In this document: in pieces, positions 18,634 through 28,084 of the stretch
Position numbering within the stretch: position 1 is the stretch's first letter
Layout of the letters: the number at the start of each line of letters is the position of its first letter
Origin: an uncultured Marinifilum sp.
GTDB taxonomy: Bacteria; Bacteroidota; Bacteroidia; Bacteroidales; Marinifilaceae
Direction: 5' to 3'
NCBI RefSeq assembly: GCF_963677195.1
Contig: NZ_OY781918.1
Location: forward strand, 670,923 to 734,922
DNA: 64,000 bases
Made by a program: the position numbers and the translations under genes
Notes under the pieces: generated by a model
What the model saw: the letters and a program-made list of their open reading frames with translations, nothing else
Database searches by the model: none
Told to the model about the DNA's origin: nothing

Positions 18634-20193
18634 TTAAACCTTACGAGGACTAAGCGTTACAAGAGGAACAATCATCTCTTCTAAAGAAATTCCTCCGTGC
18701 TGAAAGGTATTTCGATAATAAGAACTATAGTAGTTAAAATTGTTCGGGTAAGCCAAAAAGTCTTCGCCAAATGCAAAGATATAAGAAGAACTTACATTTA
18801 CTTGTGGAAGTTGTGCTTTTCGTGGATCGGTAACTTCAAAAACTTCTTTCGATTTATAATTCAGATTCTTTCCTTGTTTGTAACGAAGATTAGTATTGGT
18901 TTGTCTATCGCCAATTACTTTAATTGGGTTTTGCACCCGAATAGAACCATGATCGGCAGTAATTATTAGTTTTATATTTTGTTCGGCTAGCTTTTTAATT
19001 AATTCTAAAAGCATAGAATGTTCGAACCACGATAAGGTTAAAGATCTGTATGCTGCCTCATCGGCTGCTAAATCTCTAATCATTTCATTTTCTGTTCGGG
19101 CATGCGAAAGCATATCTACAAAGTTGTAAACAAAAACACTTAGCTGAGAATTAAGAATAGAATTAAGATTATCGAGCACTTTAGCTCCCATTTTCTCATT
19201 ATATATTTTCTCGTAATTATAAGTGTAATCTTTGTAATGTCTTTTAAACTGGAAACCAATAAAATCTTCCTCATGAATATTTTTACTAGTTTCGGCATCT
19301 TCATCAATCCAGTAATCGGGATATCTTCTCTGTATTTCCAATGGCATTAAGCCCGAAAACATAGCATTACGGGCATATTGTGTAGCTGTTGGCAAAATAG
19401 AATAACACATCGAGTCATCTTCGAGCATATAATACTCATTAATAACCGGATATAAGGTTTGCCACTGATCGTAGCGTAAATTATCAATTAAAATAAAAGC
19501 TACTTTATGTCCTTTATCTAACAAAGGATATACTTTCTCCTTAAACACATTGTTCGACATTAAGGGAGCATTTTCCTCAGAATTATCTACCCACGACAAA
19601 TAATTTTTTTTCACAAATCGTGCAAATAAATTATTGGCCTCGGTTTTTTGCATGCGCAAGATTTCATCCATTCCCGAGTCTTCGATATTAGACAATTCCA
19701 GTTCCCAAAAAACAAGTTTACGGTACATTATCATCCAATCTTCGAAATTCTGGCAATCGTTAATTTCCATTCCCATTTGCCCAAATTTAGATTGGTAAGC
19801 CATGGTTGTTTTCTCGGAAACCAAACGCTTTTTATCGATATGCTTTTTAAGAGTAAGTAAAATTTGTTTTGGGTTAACCGGCTTAATCAGGTAATCGGAA
19901 ATTTGTTTTCCAATTGCCTCATCCATAATATCTTCTTCCTCGCTTTTTGTAATCATTACAATTGGTAAGGTCGAGTTAATTGATTTTATTTCGCCTAAAG
20001 CTTCCAAACCGCTCATTCCTGGCATATTTTCATCCAACAACACCAAATCTAATTTAGTAGTTCGAACTATATCAAGAGCATCGTAAGCATTGTTACAAGA
20101 TTCAATTTTGTATCCTTTATTTTCTAAAAAAATAATGTGGGGTTTCAATAATTCAATCTCATCATCAACCCATAGTATTGTTATATCTTTCAC
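18634..20193 (-). CDS. porX: T9SS response regulator with PglZ domain (PorX)
   Basis: 519 residues. The N-terminal receiver (1-125) has the acidic pair Asp10-Asp11, phosphorylation site Asp54 (LLDENMPG), Thr and Ser in MITKSEE and LIKPVNP. A helical linker follows. From about 205 onward there is an alkaline-phosphatase-superfamily PglZ domain with the metal-binding ILIDNLRYDQW and TADHGSIRV motifs. This architecture is that of PorX, which with the kinase PorY controls type IX secretion. Structural work on PorX showed that its PglZ domain acts on oligonucleotides. The gene sits directly after porW, another T9SS gene. Confidence 0.92.
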   Translation of the reverse strand: MKDITILWVDDEIELLKPHIIFLENKGYKIESCNNAYDALDIVRTTKLDLVLLDENMPGMSGLEALGEIKSINSTLPIVMITKSEEEDIMDEAIGKQISDYLIKPVNPKQILLTLKKHIDKKRLVSEKTTMAYQSKFGQMGMEINDCQNFEDWMIMYRKLVFWELELSNIEDSGMDEILRMQKTEANNLFARFVKKNYLSWVDNSEENAPLMSNNVFKEKVYPLLDKGHKVAFILIDNLRYDQWQTLYPVINEYYMLEDDSMCYSILPTATQYARNAMFSGLMPLEIQRRYPDYWIDEDAETSKNIHEEDFIGFQFKRHYKDYTYNYEKIYNEKMGAKVLDNLNSILNSQLSVFVYNFVDMLSHARTENEMIRDLAADEAAYRSLTLSWFEHSMLLELIKKLAEQNIKLIITADHGSIRVQNPIKVIGDRQTNTNLRYKQGKNLNYKSKEVFEVTDPRKAQLPQVNVSSSYIFAFGEDFLAYPNNFNYYSSYYRNTFQHGGISLEEMIVPLVTLSPRKV

Positions 20194-20260
20194 GTCTCTT
20201 AAATTTTAGTTGAACACATACTAAAGCTAACGGCAAGTAGAGTTATTTATTTCGCAATTT

Positions 20261-23200
20261 TTATTTCAAATAATACTTTTTAAAGAATTCTAAATAAACT
20301 GCCGTATCACTATTTTTCATAAACACATCAAGATTTTCATCGGATATTATAAAATTACGATATCCAACTTTCTCGATAGGAGCAAACAAATTACGATTTG
20401 TAACTATAGCTCTAAAGTACATCATAGCTTGCTTTTTGTTACGCATATTTGTTACCAGTAATATTTCGCGTTTGTCGTCTAAACTTCTAACTTCTATTTT
20501 TAAGCTTCGGGTATTATATCTTTTAATTCCGCTTAACAATTGCTTGGTATTTACATTTTCGGTAGAATAAACCAAAGCAAAATAATGAGCTCTGTTTTCA
20601 TCGTATTTAAACAAGCCATCCTTAATTAATTTCGGTTCTTTTTTAACAAGAATTAAGTCTTCTTTTTTAAAGTAGTTCTTTTTAAAGAAATCCAGATATG
20701 GAAACAAAGTTTTATTCACGTAGAAATTTTTAAAATTCTCTTCGCTTATAATAAAATTTCTATATTCGATTTCCTGCAGCTGAGAATAAACCGATTTATC
20801 TTGAATCAAATTTCTAAAATATTTAATTGCATCAGCTTTATGTCCAATATTATTTACTACAATCATATTTAAATCGGTATCATACTGTTCTTTTAAAACG
20901 CTATAATCTTTATCATGATTGTAAATATCATTTCTTAATTTTCCAATATTTACTTTACGTGCCGGAACTAATAATATAAACTTATGATTATCCTTTTCGT
21001 TCATTTCAAATTTTACAGTATCGAGATTTGAATTTACAGATACCAATTTCCCTTTTTTCTTAAGTGTTTCTTTATTATGCTTGCGTTCGATATTAAAATA
21101 AGTCTTAGTATAAAAATCGAGATACTGCTCAACTTCTTTGCTTTGTCTTAAAGTTTCGAAATTCGACTTAGATATTATAAAATTACGATAATCGATATCT
21201 TCAATACCCGCAAAAGCTTTGGTATTTGTAATAATTCCGTTAAAATAATTAAGAGCATCAGTTTTACCTTTTAGGCCTTTTACCATAATCATAATCTTCT
21301 CTTTATCGAGAGAAAGTCGGTCTACTTTAAATGTTCTGTTGTTATAGGCATCGGAATTGTATCGTGATACATTAAACAAGCTTCGGTTAGGATCAGCATC
21401 TTTTTTCGAAAACATTAAAACAAAATAGTGCTCTTCATCCTGTGCAAATTTGTATAATACTTTAGGAGCAGCTTTTTTCTTATCCTTGGTTTCAATTTCT
21501 ACCATGGCTTGCTGATCTTCAATTCTCCAGTTTCTTAATAGTCTATTCTGTCGGGCCAAATCCATATCCCTCGCAGTATAAATTACTGGCTTAACACCTT
21601 TCTCCAATCCAGTAATAATTGCTTTTACTGTTTGGGCAATTTCCTTTGTTGGGTTTGCCTCTAATACCTGCTGAAGAGACTGTTTAAAAGTATTGGACTC
21701 CTGAGTTCTTCCTATACACAAAGCTCTTAAAAACAAGAATCGGGAGCGCAAATCACTTTCCGGATATCTTAATAAACCATCGCTGCATAATTTTATTACT
21801 CTAAAATAGTAGAAGTTCTGAAAGTCTTCGTAGGCTTGTGCATACAATGCATTTGCTTTTTGTGCTTTCGCATCTAATTTTAGTCTATAATTCGGATCGC
21901 TTAATGCTTTTGCGTACTCGCTTCCTTTAAATTCTGTTAATATTTTCTGCTTGTATTTTTCTGCTTGTGCAGATTTTCCTTCCAATTTATTTAAGGAATA
22001 GCAATGATAATAAGCCGACAATAAATATGGATTATCAGGATATCTTTCTATTAAAAGCATCATACTCTCTAAAGCCTTGGCATTATTCTGCAGTTTTTCC
22101 TCATAAACCAGGGCGGCCTGATAAAGACCTTTCATTATTCTTTCATCAGATTTTACCATGGCAGCTTTTGTCATTGGCAAATCCATCATATAATAATCTT
22201 TCGACTTTGGATCTTTCTTTTTCGACTGACTGCTAATTCCATCGCTTTTATCATCTTCAACAGCCAACTCTTCGTCCTCAATACTAAAGGTCGATCGATT
22301 TTTTCTTCTCCAATTATCTTCCAGCTTTCTTCTTCCCCATTTGCGTTGAAAATCAGCTTTACCAATGCCTATATTCGTAGGATTATAAAAGTACCAATTG
22401 CCCTGACTCGAAGAACTACTACTTGAATTTCCAAGCATATTATTTTGCGCATAAAATGCTCTATCCGATTGATTTTCTGCTTCAATCAATCTTTTTTCTC
22501 TCTCTTTATCCTTAATATCTTTAATTAAACCATTAATAAGTTTATCACGATCTTTAGGACTCATTAATGCAACACGTTGCAAACTATCTTCGCGTACAAC
22601 CATGTTTAAATTATTAACCAAATCGGTAAGGTTTCCCACACGGTTTGATATTTTAGAATAGTTGGGATAATCTTTTCCCAAATAGGTCATAGAACTATCG
22701 TAGCACATTTGTGCTTTCATGTAGATTTGTTCTCCAAAATAATAGTCTGCTAATTTTAGAAAGGAAATGGCTTTCTGATTATCGTTAAAAAGTGATACTT
22801 TGGTAGATTTCCAGTAGTTGGGAATAGCTGCCTCTATATTTTCATCAACCACATCCATTTCTGCCATTGCATAATAAATCTGATCCTGATATTCTTTATT
22901 TTTCTCATCGCGAAGCATTTTACGAAGACCTTTTCTAATTTCCTCTCCATTTTCATTTCCTGTATAGGATAAAGCTCTGCTAATTTTCGCGTTAAAAGTC
23001 ATTTCATAACTTGCTTTTAAATCTATTAGCTTTTGAAAAGTTCTGGATGCCTCGCTCGGATTGTCGATTTTCTGATATATTTGCGCCATTAAGTAATAAT
23101 AGCGGGCTTTTTTTTGTTTTTTGTCAGCTAAATTTACACATCTTTCCAACTCGGGAAGTGCATTCTCCAATTCGTTTTGGCGAATAGAAACATCGGCATT

Positions 23201-23839
23201 TAAAGCTGAGATTTTTAATAAATCTTGTTTCGATAAATCACTTTCGTTTGATAAACGTTCCAGAATTTCTCCTCCGGCAATAAACTCACCTCTATCTATC
23301 AAACTAGTAGCTTTCCATAATTTTGCTTCGGGCACTAATTCAGAATCAGGATATTCGCGCATAATAAAATCGAAAGCTTTTTCTGCAATATGATATTCTC
23401 CCTTATAAAATCGTGCTTTTCCAATTAACAAATAACAATCATCAATCCAGTTATTGTATTCTTTTTTCTTTCTAAACTCTTTATATTTATCAGATTGATT
23501 GTTCTTTTTTCGCTTAGGTTTACGAGTAATAGAGTGTATTTTAATTGCTTTGGTAGCTTTCTCTATGGCTCTATCCATACTGGAAAAAGATAAAGATCGG
23601 GCCGAAACGTTCTGATATTCGAAAACCGGGAATAAAATGGTATAATTTTCCTGAATACCGTTAACAATCTTCTGCTCTCCTTCTTTAAGACTTTCTTTTC
23701 CGTTAAAATAAACGTTATAGTGAGTCGTTAGCGAATGATATTGCCTGCTCATAAAAGTATTCTTTTGATTTGAGCATGCAAATGCAAAGGTTAAACAGAT
23801 TAATATCAGTAAAGCTTTTTGAATATTTGTACGAGTCAA
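20261..23839 (-). CDS. porW: T9SS periplasmic lipoprotein PorW/SprE (TPR protein)
   Basis: 1192 residues. A lipoprotein signal peptide ends in FAFAC with the lipidated Cys22. The next part (QYHSLTTHYNVYFNGKESLKEG) matches the start of PorW/SprE, needed for type IX secretion and gliding. Tetratricopeptide-like helices occupy about 140-420 and 570-760. The C-terminal 400 residues consist of three related units of about 120 residues (roughly 795-915, 940-1060 and 1075-1192), each with a hallmark YRNFIIS near its end followed by YLDFF or similar. It is just upstream of porX, 67 bp apart. Confidence 0.85.
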   Translation of the reverse strand: MTRTNIQKALLILICLTFAFACSNQKNTFMSRQYHSLTTHYNVYFNGKESLKEGEQKIVNGIQENYTILFPVFEYQNVSARSLSFSSMDRAIEKATKAIKIHSITRKPKRKKNNQSDKYKEFRKKKEYNNWIDDCYLLIGKARFYKGEYHIAEKAFDFIMREYPDSELVPEAKLWKATSLIDRGEFIAGGEILERLSNESDLSKQDLLKISALNADVSIRQNELENALPELERCVNLADKKQKKARYYYLMAQIYQKIDNPSEASRTFQKLIDLKASYEMTFNAKISRALSYTGNENGEEIRKGLRKMLRDEKNKEYQDQIYYAMAEMDVVDENIEAAIPNYWKSTKVSLFNDNQKAISFLKLADYYFGEQIYMKAQMCYDSSMTYLGKDYPNYSKISNRVGNLTDLVNNLNMVVREDSLQRVALMSPKDRDKLINGLIKDIKDKEREKRLIEAENQSDRAFYAQNNMLGNSSSSSSSQGNWYFYNPTNIGIGKADFQRKWGRRKLEDNWRRKNRSTFSIEDEELAVEDDKSDGISSQSKKKDPKSKDYYMMDLPMTKAAMVKSDERIMKGLYQAALVYEEKLQNNAKALESMMLLIERYPDNPYLLSAYYHCYSLNKLEGKSAQAEKYKQKILTEFKGSEYAKALSDPNYRLKLDAKAQKANALYAQAYEDFQNFYYFRVIKLCSDGLLRYPESDLRSRFLFLRALCIGRTQESNTFKQSLQQVLEANPTKEIAQTVKAIITGLEKGVKPVIYTARDMDLARQNRLLRNWRIEDQQAMVEIETKDKKKAAPKVLYKFAQDEEHYFVLMFSKKDADPNRSLFNVSRYNSDAYNNRTFKVDRLSLDKEKIMIMVKGLKGKTDALNYFNGIITNTKAFAGIEDIDYRNFIISKSNFETLRQSKEVEQYLDFYTKTYFNIERKHNKETLKKKGKLVSVNSNLDTVKFEMNEKDNHKFILLVPARKVNIGKLRNDIYNHDKDYSVLKEQYDTDLNMIVVNNIGHKADAIKYFRNLIQDKSVYSQLQEIEYRNFIISEENFKNFYVNKTLFPYLDFFKKNYFKKEDLILVKKEPKLIKDGLFKYDENRAHYFALVYSTENVNTKQLLSGIKRYNTRSLKIEVRSLDDKREILLVTNMRNKKQAMMYFRAIVTNRNLFAPIEKVGYRNFIISDENLDVFMKNSDTAVYLEFFKKYYLK

Positions 23840-24044
23840 GATTGTATGTTTTATATGATAAAACCTATTTTTATTATAAAACCTTTTAGTTTCACCTATT
23901 TACCTAATGATTATAAGATATTTATAAACTTTACGATAAAAATATCCTATCCTAAAAAAGTATAACAGTTCTCAGTAAGGTTTTATTTTATTAAGACTGA
24001 AAATTATTAAAACTTTTTAAAAATAAGCTTATTTAAGGGAAATA

Positions 24045-24069
24045 AAAAAAGGAGCATTATGCTCCTTTT
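24045..24069 (-). terminator. Terminator of the holB-to-apbC operon
   Basis: GGAGCA-TTA-TGCTCC with flanking A and T runs forms a compact hairpin. On the minus strand it is followed by seven T. It lies 22 bp past the apbC stop. Confidence 0.8.
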
Positions 24070-24091
24070 AAAATATCAATATAATTTATAC

Positions 24092-25189
24092 TTATCGTGT
24101 TATTTCAACACGCTGTGTAGGATCTTGATTTTTATTTCTAATATCAACTACATTCATAAGTTTTTTAGCTAAATCGGCGAAAGCCATGCCTGTTACCGAC
24201 TCTTCGTTAACAGCTGCAGGAGTACCATTATCTCCACCTTCGCGTATACTTTGTACAATAGGAATTTGTCCTAAAAGTTCAAGGCCTTTTTCTTCAGCAA
24301 GATTTTTACATCCATCTTTACCAAAAATAAAATATTTATTATCTGGTAGTTCAGCTGGTGTAAACCAAGCCATATTTTCTATTAATCCCAAAACAGGAAC
24401 ATTAACACCCGGACCTTCGAACATACTAATTCCTTTAATGGCATCGGCCAATGCAACTTCCTGCGGAGTACTAACCACAATTGCACCAGTTACCGGAACT
24501 GTTTGTACTAAAGTAAGGTGAATATCGCTGGTTCCTGGTGGTAAATCAATTAAAACATAATCTAATGCACCCCAGTTTCCTTCTTCTATCATCTGCTTTA
24601 AAGCATTAGAAGCCATAGGTCCTCGCCAAACTGTTGCCTGAGCAGGATCTACAAAGAAACCAATTGATAACATTTTAACGCCAAATACCTCGTGTGGCTC
24701 GATCATATCTTTTCCGTCGATATTAATCAATTTAGGGCGAGCATCTTCCGAACCAAACATTTTAGGAACCGAAGGTCCAAAAATATCTGCATCTATTAAT
24801 CCTACTTTTGCACCAGCTTTAGCCAATGCAACTGCTAAATTTGAAGCTACGGTTGATTTACCAACACCACCCTTACCTGAAGCAACTGCAATAATATTAG
24901 TAACATTAGGAAGAACTCCAGCTTCTTCGACCATGTGAACGGCTTTAACTGTAATGTTTCCCTTTATGTCTGCATCTTTATCTACAAATTTTAAGATTGT
25001 AGAAACACAGGCTTTTTTCAAAGGAATGATATTTGCATCATCTGATTTTTGAAAAATCAATTCGAAACTAATTTTCTTTCCTTCAATTTTAATGTTACGA
25101 ACCATATCCAAACCCATGATATCCTTATCGGATCCAGGATACTTTACTAAACGCAAAGCGTCTGTAATTTGCTTTTGAGTATAACTCAT
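24092..25189 (-). CDS. apbC: Mrp/ApbC-family P-loop ATPase (iron-sulfur carrier family)
   Basis: 365 residues. An N-terminal DUF59/MIP18-like domain (1-85) precedes the Mrp ATPase domain, with the deviant Walker A SGKGGVGKST at 104-113 and LIDADIFGPSVP soon after. Family members bind and transfer 4Fe-4S clusters in the cytosol, usually through a C-terminal CxxC. At the corresponding place this protein reads ENMAWFTPAELPDNKY, with no CxxC, so cluster binding by the usual ligands is doubtful. It is the last gene of the operon starting at holB. Confidence 0.88.
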   Translation of the reverse strand: MSYTQKQITDALRLVKYPGSDKDIMGLDMVRNIKIEGKKISFELIFQKSDDANIIPLKKACVSTILKFVDKDADIKGNITVKAVHMVEEAGVLPNVTNIIAVASGKGGVGKSTVASNLAVALAKAGAKVGLIDADIFGPSVPKMFGSEDARPKLINIDGKDMIEPHEVFGVKMLSIGFFVDPAQATVWRGPMASNALKQMIEEGNWGALDYVLIDLPPGTSDIHLTLVQTVPVTGAIVVSTPQEVALADAIKGISMFEGPGVNVPVLGLIENMAWFTPAELPDNKYFIFGKDGCKNLAEEKGLELLGQIPIVQSIREGGDNGTPAAVNEESVTGMAFADLAKKLMNVVDIRNKNQDPTQRVEITR

Positions 25190-25269
25190 GATTTATGAAA
25201 ATTTTGTTCTTTACTATTAAAATTTTATACCTGCAAAGGTATATATTTAGAATCAATTCAAATAGAATC

Positions 25270-25596
25270 TCAGTCAAGTTCTTTCATTGGATCCCAAAAT
25301 ATTTTCTCAAAATTTTGAATTTGATCGTTAATCACAATAATTCCTTCATTTTCGAGCAGTTGCTGCATTAAATTTTCACCAGGAAAATGATGTTTACCAC
25401 TTAGCATTCCTATTCGGTTAACAACTCGGTGAGCAGGGATATATTCTTTGCTTGAATGAGATTTATTCATTGCCCAACCTACCATTCGAGATCCTCTTGG
25501 CGATCCTATAAACTTTGCAATTGCTCCATAGCTTGTAACTCTTCCTAAAGGAATTTGCTGAACAACTTTAAATATTCTGTCGTACAGATCAGACAT
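25270..25596 (-). CDS. Alkyltransferase-like protein (ATL), MGMT fold without catalytic Cys
   Basis: 108 residues with the DNA-binding winged-helix part of O6-methylguanine methyltransferase: GRVTSYGAIAKFIG, the arginine-finger region RMVGWAMN and the active-site stretch. The active site reads IPAHRVV instead of PCHRVV (Ala55 for Cys), so it cannot take up an alkyl group. Proteins of this sort bind O6-alkylguanine and pass the lesion to nucleotide excision repair. The start codon abuts the trmB stop codon with no gap. Confidence 0.88.
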   Translation of the reverse strand: MSDLYDRIFKVVQQIPLGRVTSYGAIAKFIGSPRGSRMVGWAMNKSHSSKEYIPAHRVVNRIGMLSGKHHFPGENLMQQLLENEGIIVINDQIQNFEKIFWDPMKELD

Positions 25597-26340
25597 TTAT
25601 TCTTTTCTTTTAAGTCTTCCAAAGCTTCGGTAAGCATCCAATTCAATTTCCACATCGGGCTCTACGAACTCCGATTTTCCTTCGAGCATAAATTTCTGAT
25701 ACTTAATTGAAATTCCCCTATCTAAAAATTGCTGTTCGTAAAAAGTTCTTATAGATAGTATATCATCTGCAATATCAGAATTGTACAAGTCATTTGTATC
25801 AATATCTACAGCAAGTGAATTTTCTTTAATTACATAAGATGTGTACTCGTACAAGAAATTACTATCTGTTTTTAAATGAATAATTCCATTTTGAGACAAA
25901 AGATTAGAATACAAAGAGAGAAATCTGGTTCCTGTTAATCTTTTTCTCTCTTTTTTCATTTGAGGATCGGGGAAAGTAATCCAAATCTCCGAAATCTCGC
26001 CCGATTCGAATATTGATTCGAGCAATTCTGCTTTTGTTCTAATAAAGGCAACATTATTAAGGCCTTCTTCGATAGCAGTTTTTGCGCCACGCCACATTCT
26101 TGCACCTTTAATATCTATTCCAATAAAATTTTTATTTGGAAATTTTCGTGCTAATCCAACCGAGTATTCTCCTTTTCCACAACCAACCTCTAAAACAATT
26201 GGGTTGTTATTTTTAAATACTTTCTGTTTCCAACTTCCTTTGTGCTGATAATCTTTTTCCCAAACTTCGTTATGAGTTGGCTGAAATACATTATCAAAGG
26301 TCTCCATTTCAGCAAAACGCTGTAATTTATTCTTTCCCAC
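25597..26340 (-). CDS. trmB: tRNA (guanine-46-N7)-methyltransferase
   Basis: 247 residues. A SAM-dependent methyltransferase that forms m7G46 in the variable loop. LEVGCGKGEY near 50-59 is the SAM-binding motif I, IGIDIKGARMWRGAK follows, and WITFPDPQMKKERKRL near 120-136 is the TrmB signature (PDPWxKxRHxKRR-like). It sits between gldH (18-bp gap) and the alkyltransferase-like gene (no gap), so it is surely part of the operon. Confidence 0.93.
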   Translation of the reverse strand: MGKNKLQRFAEMETFDNVFQPTHNEVWEKDYQHKGSWKQKVFKNNNPIVLEVGCGKGEYSVGLARKFPNKNFIGIDIKGARMWRGAKTAIEEGLNNVAFIRTKAELLESIFESGEISEIWITFPDPQMKKERKRLTGTRFLSLYSNLLSQNGIIHLKTDSNFLYEYTSYVIKENSLAVDIDTNDLYNSDIADDILSIRTFYEQQFLDRGISIKYQKFMLEGKSEFVEPDVEIELDAYRSFGRLKRKE

Positions 26341-26358
26341 GATTAATCGCTGCTTTTA

Positions 26359-26829
26359 TTAATTTGATTTTTCTATACGAATTCCAACATTCACTACATT
26401 CTCCAACTCTTTCACTCGCATTCCCTGAACAATTTCAAAAACATAAACCCCTGATTTAGGGAATATTACATTTTGCTTATAGGGAATCTGTAAATCGAAA
26501 ATATCGCCAAATCCACTTCCATACCACTCACCTTTTTCCGAAGCAAGGGAACATTCAAACTTTTCTTGAGTAGAAATACCATTGGGTGTTGTTTTATTTA
26601 TAAACATCCACATATTACTATATGCATAAGCACCCGAGTTCCTCACATTAAGATATAAATTGTGGGAACTTAAAGTATCGGTTATTTCAACTTCGAAACG
26701 CAAAACATTTTCCACATTCCATTTATAATCAGGAATTTTCTTGTATTGCTCGTAAACTCTATTCGAATCGCACGAAGAAAATGTAATACTGCCAATAATA
26801 ATACAACAAATAGAAATTAGTTGTTTCAT
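26359..26829 (-). CDS. gldH: Gliding motility lipoprotein GldH
   Basis: 156 residues. A short lipoprotein signal peptide ends in TFSSC (Cys20). The mature part shows the GldH pattern: an N-terminal DSNRVYEQY, a beta-rich core with LNVRNSGAYAYSNMWMFI, and VRVKELENVVNVGIRIE-like end. GldH is needed for gliding in Flavobacterium johnsoniae and is conserved in non-gliding Bacteroidota with a T9SS. It is three bases downstream of the ricT stop, so it is translated from the same transcript. Confidence 0.88.
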   Translation of the reverse strand: MKQLISICCIIIGSITFSSCDSNRVYEQYKKIPDYKWNVENVLRFEVEITDTLSSHNLYLNVRNSGAYAYSNMWMFINKTTPNGISTQEKFECSLASEKGEWYGSGFGDIFDLQIPYKQNVIFPKSGVYVFEIVQGMRVKELENVVNVGIRIEKSN

Positions 26830-26832
26830 CTG

Positions 26833-27990
26833 TTATTTTTTTTGTGTTGGTTTATTTGGTTTTCGGGGTTTACGGCGAAATTTTCGTTTGCCTTTTCGTT
26901 TGTTAGGGTTTTCCTTTTTATCGAAACGATTCAAACTATCCTGTCCAACTACATTCTCGTAATCCAAAGCTTTTTTAGTTTCGATATCTTTCTTCGAAAC
27001 CAGTTCATCAACCTTAACACCTTTTTTGTTTTGTCTGATTACTTCTTTAACACGATCGACCGACATTTGAACCAGATTCATGGTACTAAACTTATCAAAA
27101 GAGTACCACATTGTTCTTTTAAAGATATCTGTTTTCTGATGATAAGCTGTTCCATCTATTGTTTCAAGAGGAATATTGGTATTCGGAAAATCTTTTTGAG
27201 CATCGATATAACAATCCAGCTCAAAATTTAAGCAACATTTTAGTTTTCCACATTGTCCGGCTAGCTTTTGCGGATTTAAAGAAATTTCTTGATAACGAGC
27301 TGCATTGGTGGTTACAGATACAAAATTAGTAATCCAGGTAGAGCAACATAGTTCACGACCACAAGGTCCAATTCCACCAATTCTACCGGCTTCCTGACGA
27401 GCACCAATTTGTCGCATTTCAATTCTTATTTTGAATTGTTCTGCTAAAACCTTAATTAGCTGTCTAAAGTCAACCCTATCGTCGGCAATGTAATAAAATA
27501 TTGCTTTTGTCTTATCTCCCTGATATTCAACATCGCCAATTTTCATATTAAGCCTAAGCTCAGCAGAAATCTGACGTGCTTTTATCATGGTTTTATGTTC
27601 CAGTGCAATGGCCTCCTGCCATTTTTCTATATCAACAGGTTTTGCTTTTCTGTATATTTTTTTTGCCTCATAAGTATTCGTATCCAGCTTTTGCTTACGC
27701 ATTTGCTCTACAACCAAATCTCCCGTTAAGGAAACGATACCAATATCGTGTCCTGGCGATGCTTCTACGGCAATAACGTCGCCTCTTTTTAATCTTAACT
27801 GATTTGAATTTGCATAGAATCCCTTACGGGTATTTTTAAATTTTACTTCAACAATATCAGGACATAGTGCACTTTCAGGAACATCATTCAACCAATCATA
27901 AACATCTAGCTTACCAGCCAGAAGTCGATGATCTGTTTTATTGGATGCGCATGATCCGCATTTCCCTTTTGGTTCCTTATTTTCTATCAT
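26833..27990 (-). CDS. ricT: PSP1-domain protein (RicT/YaaT-like)
   Basis: About 385 residues from the Met at 27990, which gives MIENKEPKGKCG; the Met at 28023 is less likely. The PSP1 domain is central, with the cysteine-rich IGPCGRELCCSTW and GQCGKLKCCLNFE segments that bind an iron-sulfur cluster in the Bacillus Ric complex. The last 25 residues are a run of Lys and Arg (KRKGKRKFRRKPRK). In Bacteroidota this gene is regularly linked to gldH and holB, as here. Its exact function in this phylum is not established. Confidence 0.85.
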   Translation of the reverse strand: MIENKEPKGKCGSCASNKTDHRLLAGKLDVYDWLNDVPESALCPDIVEVKFKNTRKGFYANSNQLRLKRGDVIAVEASPGHDIGIVSLTGDLVVEQMRKQKLDTNTYEAKKIYRKAKPVDIEKWQEAIALEHKTMIKARQISAELRLNMKIGDVEYQGDKTKAIFYYIADDRVDFRQLIKVLAEQFKIRIEMRQIGARQEAGRIGGIGPCGRELCCSTWITNFVSVTTNAARYQEISLNPQKLAGQCGKLKCCLNFELDCYIDAQKDFPNTNIPLETIDGTAYHQKTDIFKRTMWYSFDKFSTMNLVQMSVDRVKEVIRQNKKGVKVDELVSKKDIETKKALDYENVVGQDSLNRFDKKENPNKRKGKRKFRRKPRKPNKPTQKK

Positions 27991-28084
27991 ATATATATTG
28001 ATTATAAGTCGATAAACGACCACAAAATTAGCGAATTTAATTTACAAACCTTTAAAGGTAATTAATTAGGGTAATTAAAGTGAT

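Noticed and set aside
26821..27231. Hydrophobic 136-codon frame on the plus strand
   Set aside because: It lies antisense within ricT, whose cysteine motifs are unmistakable. The Phe-rich product is the mirror of the Lys/Arg-rich ricT tail.
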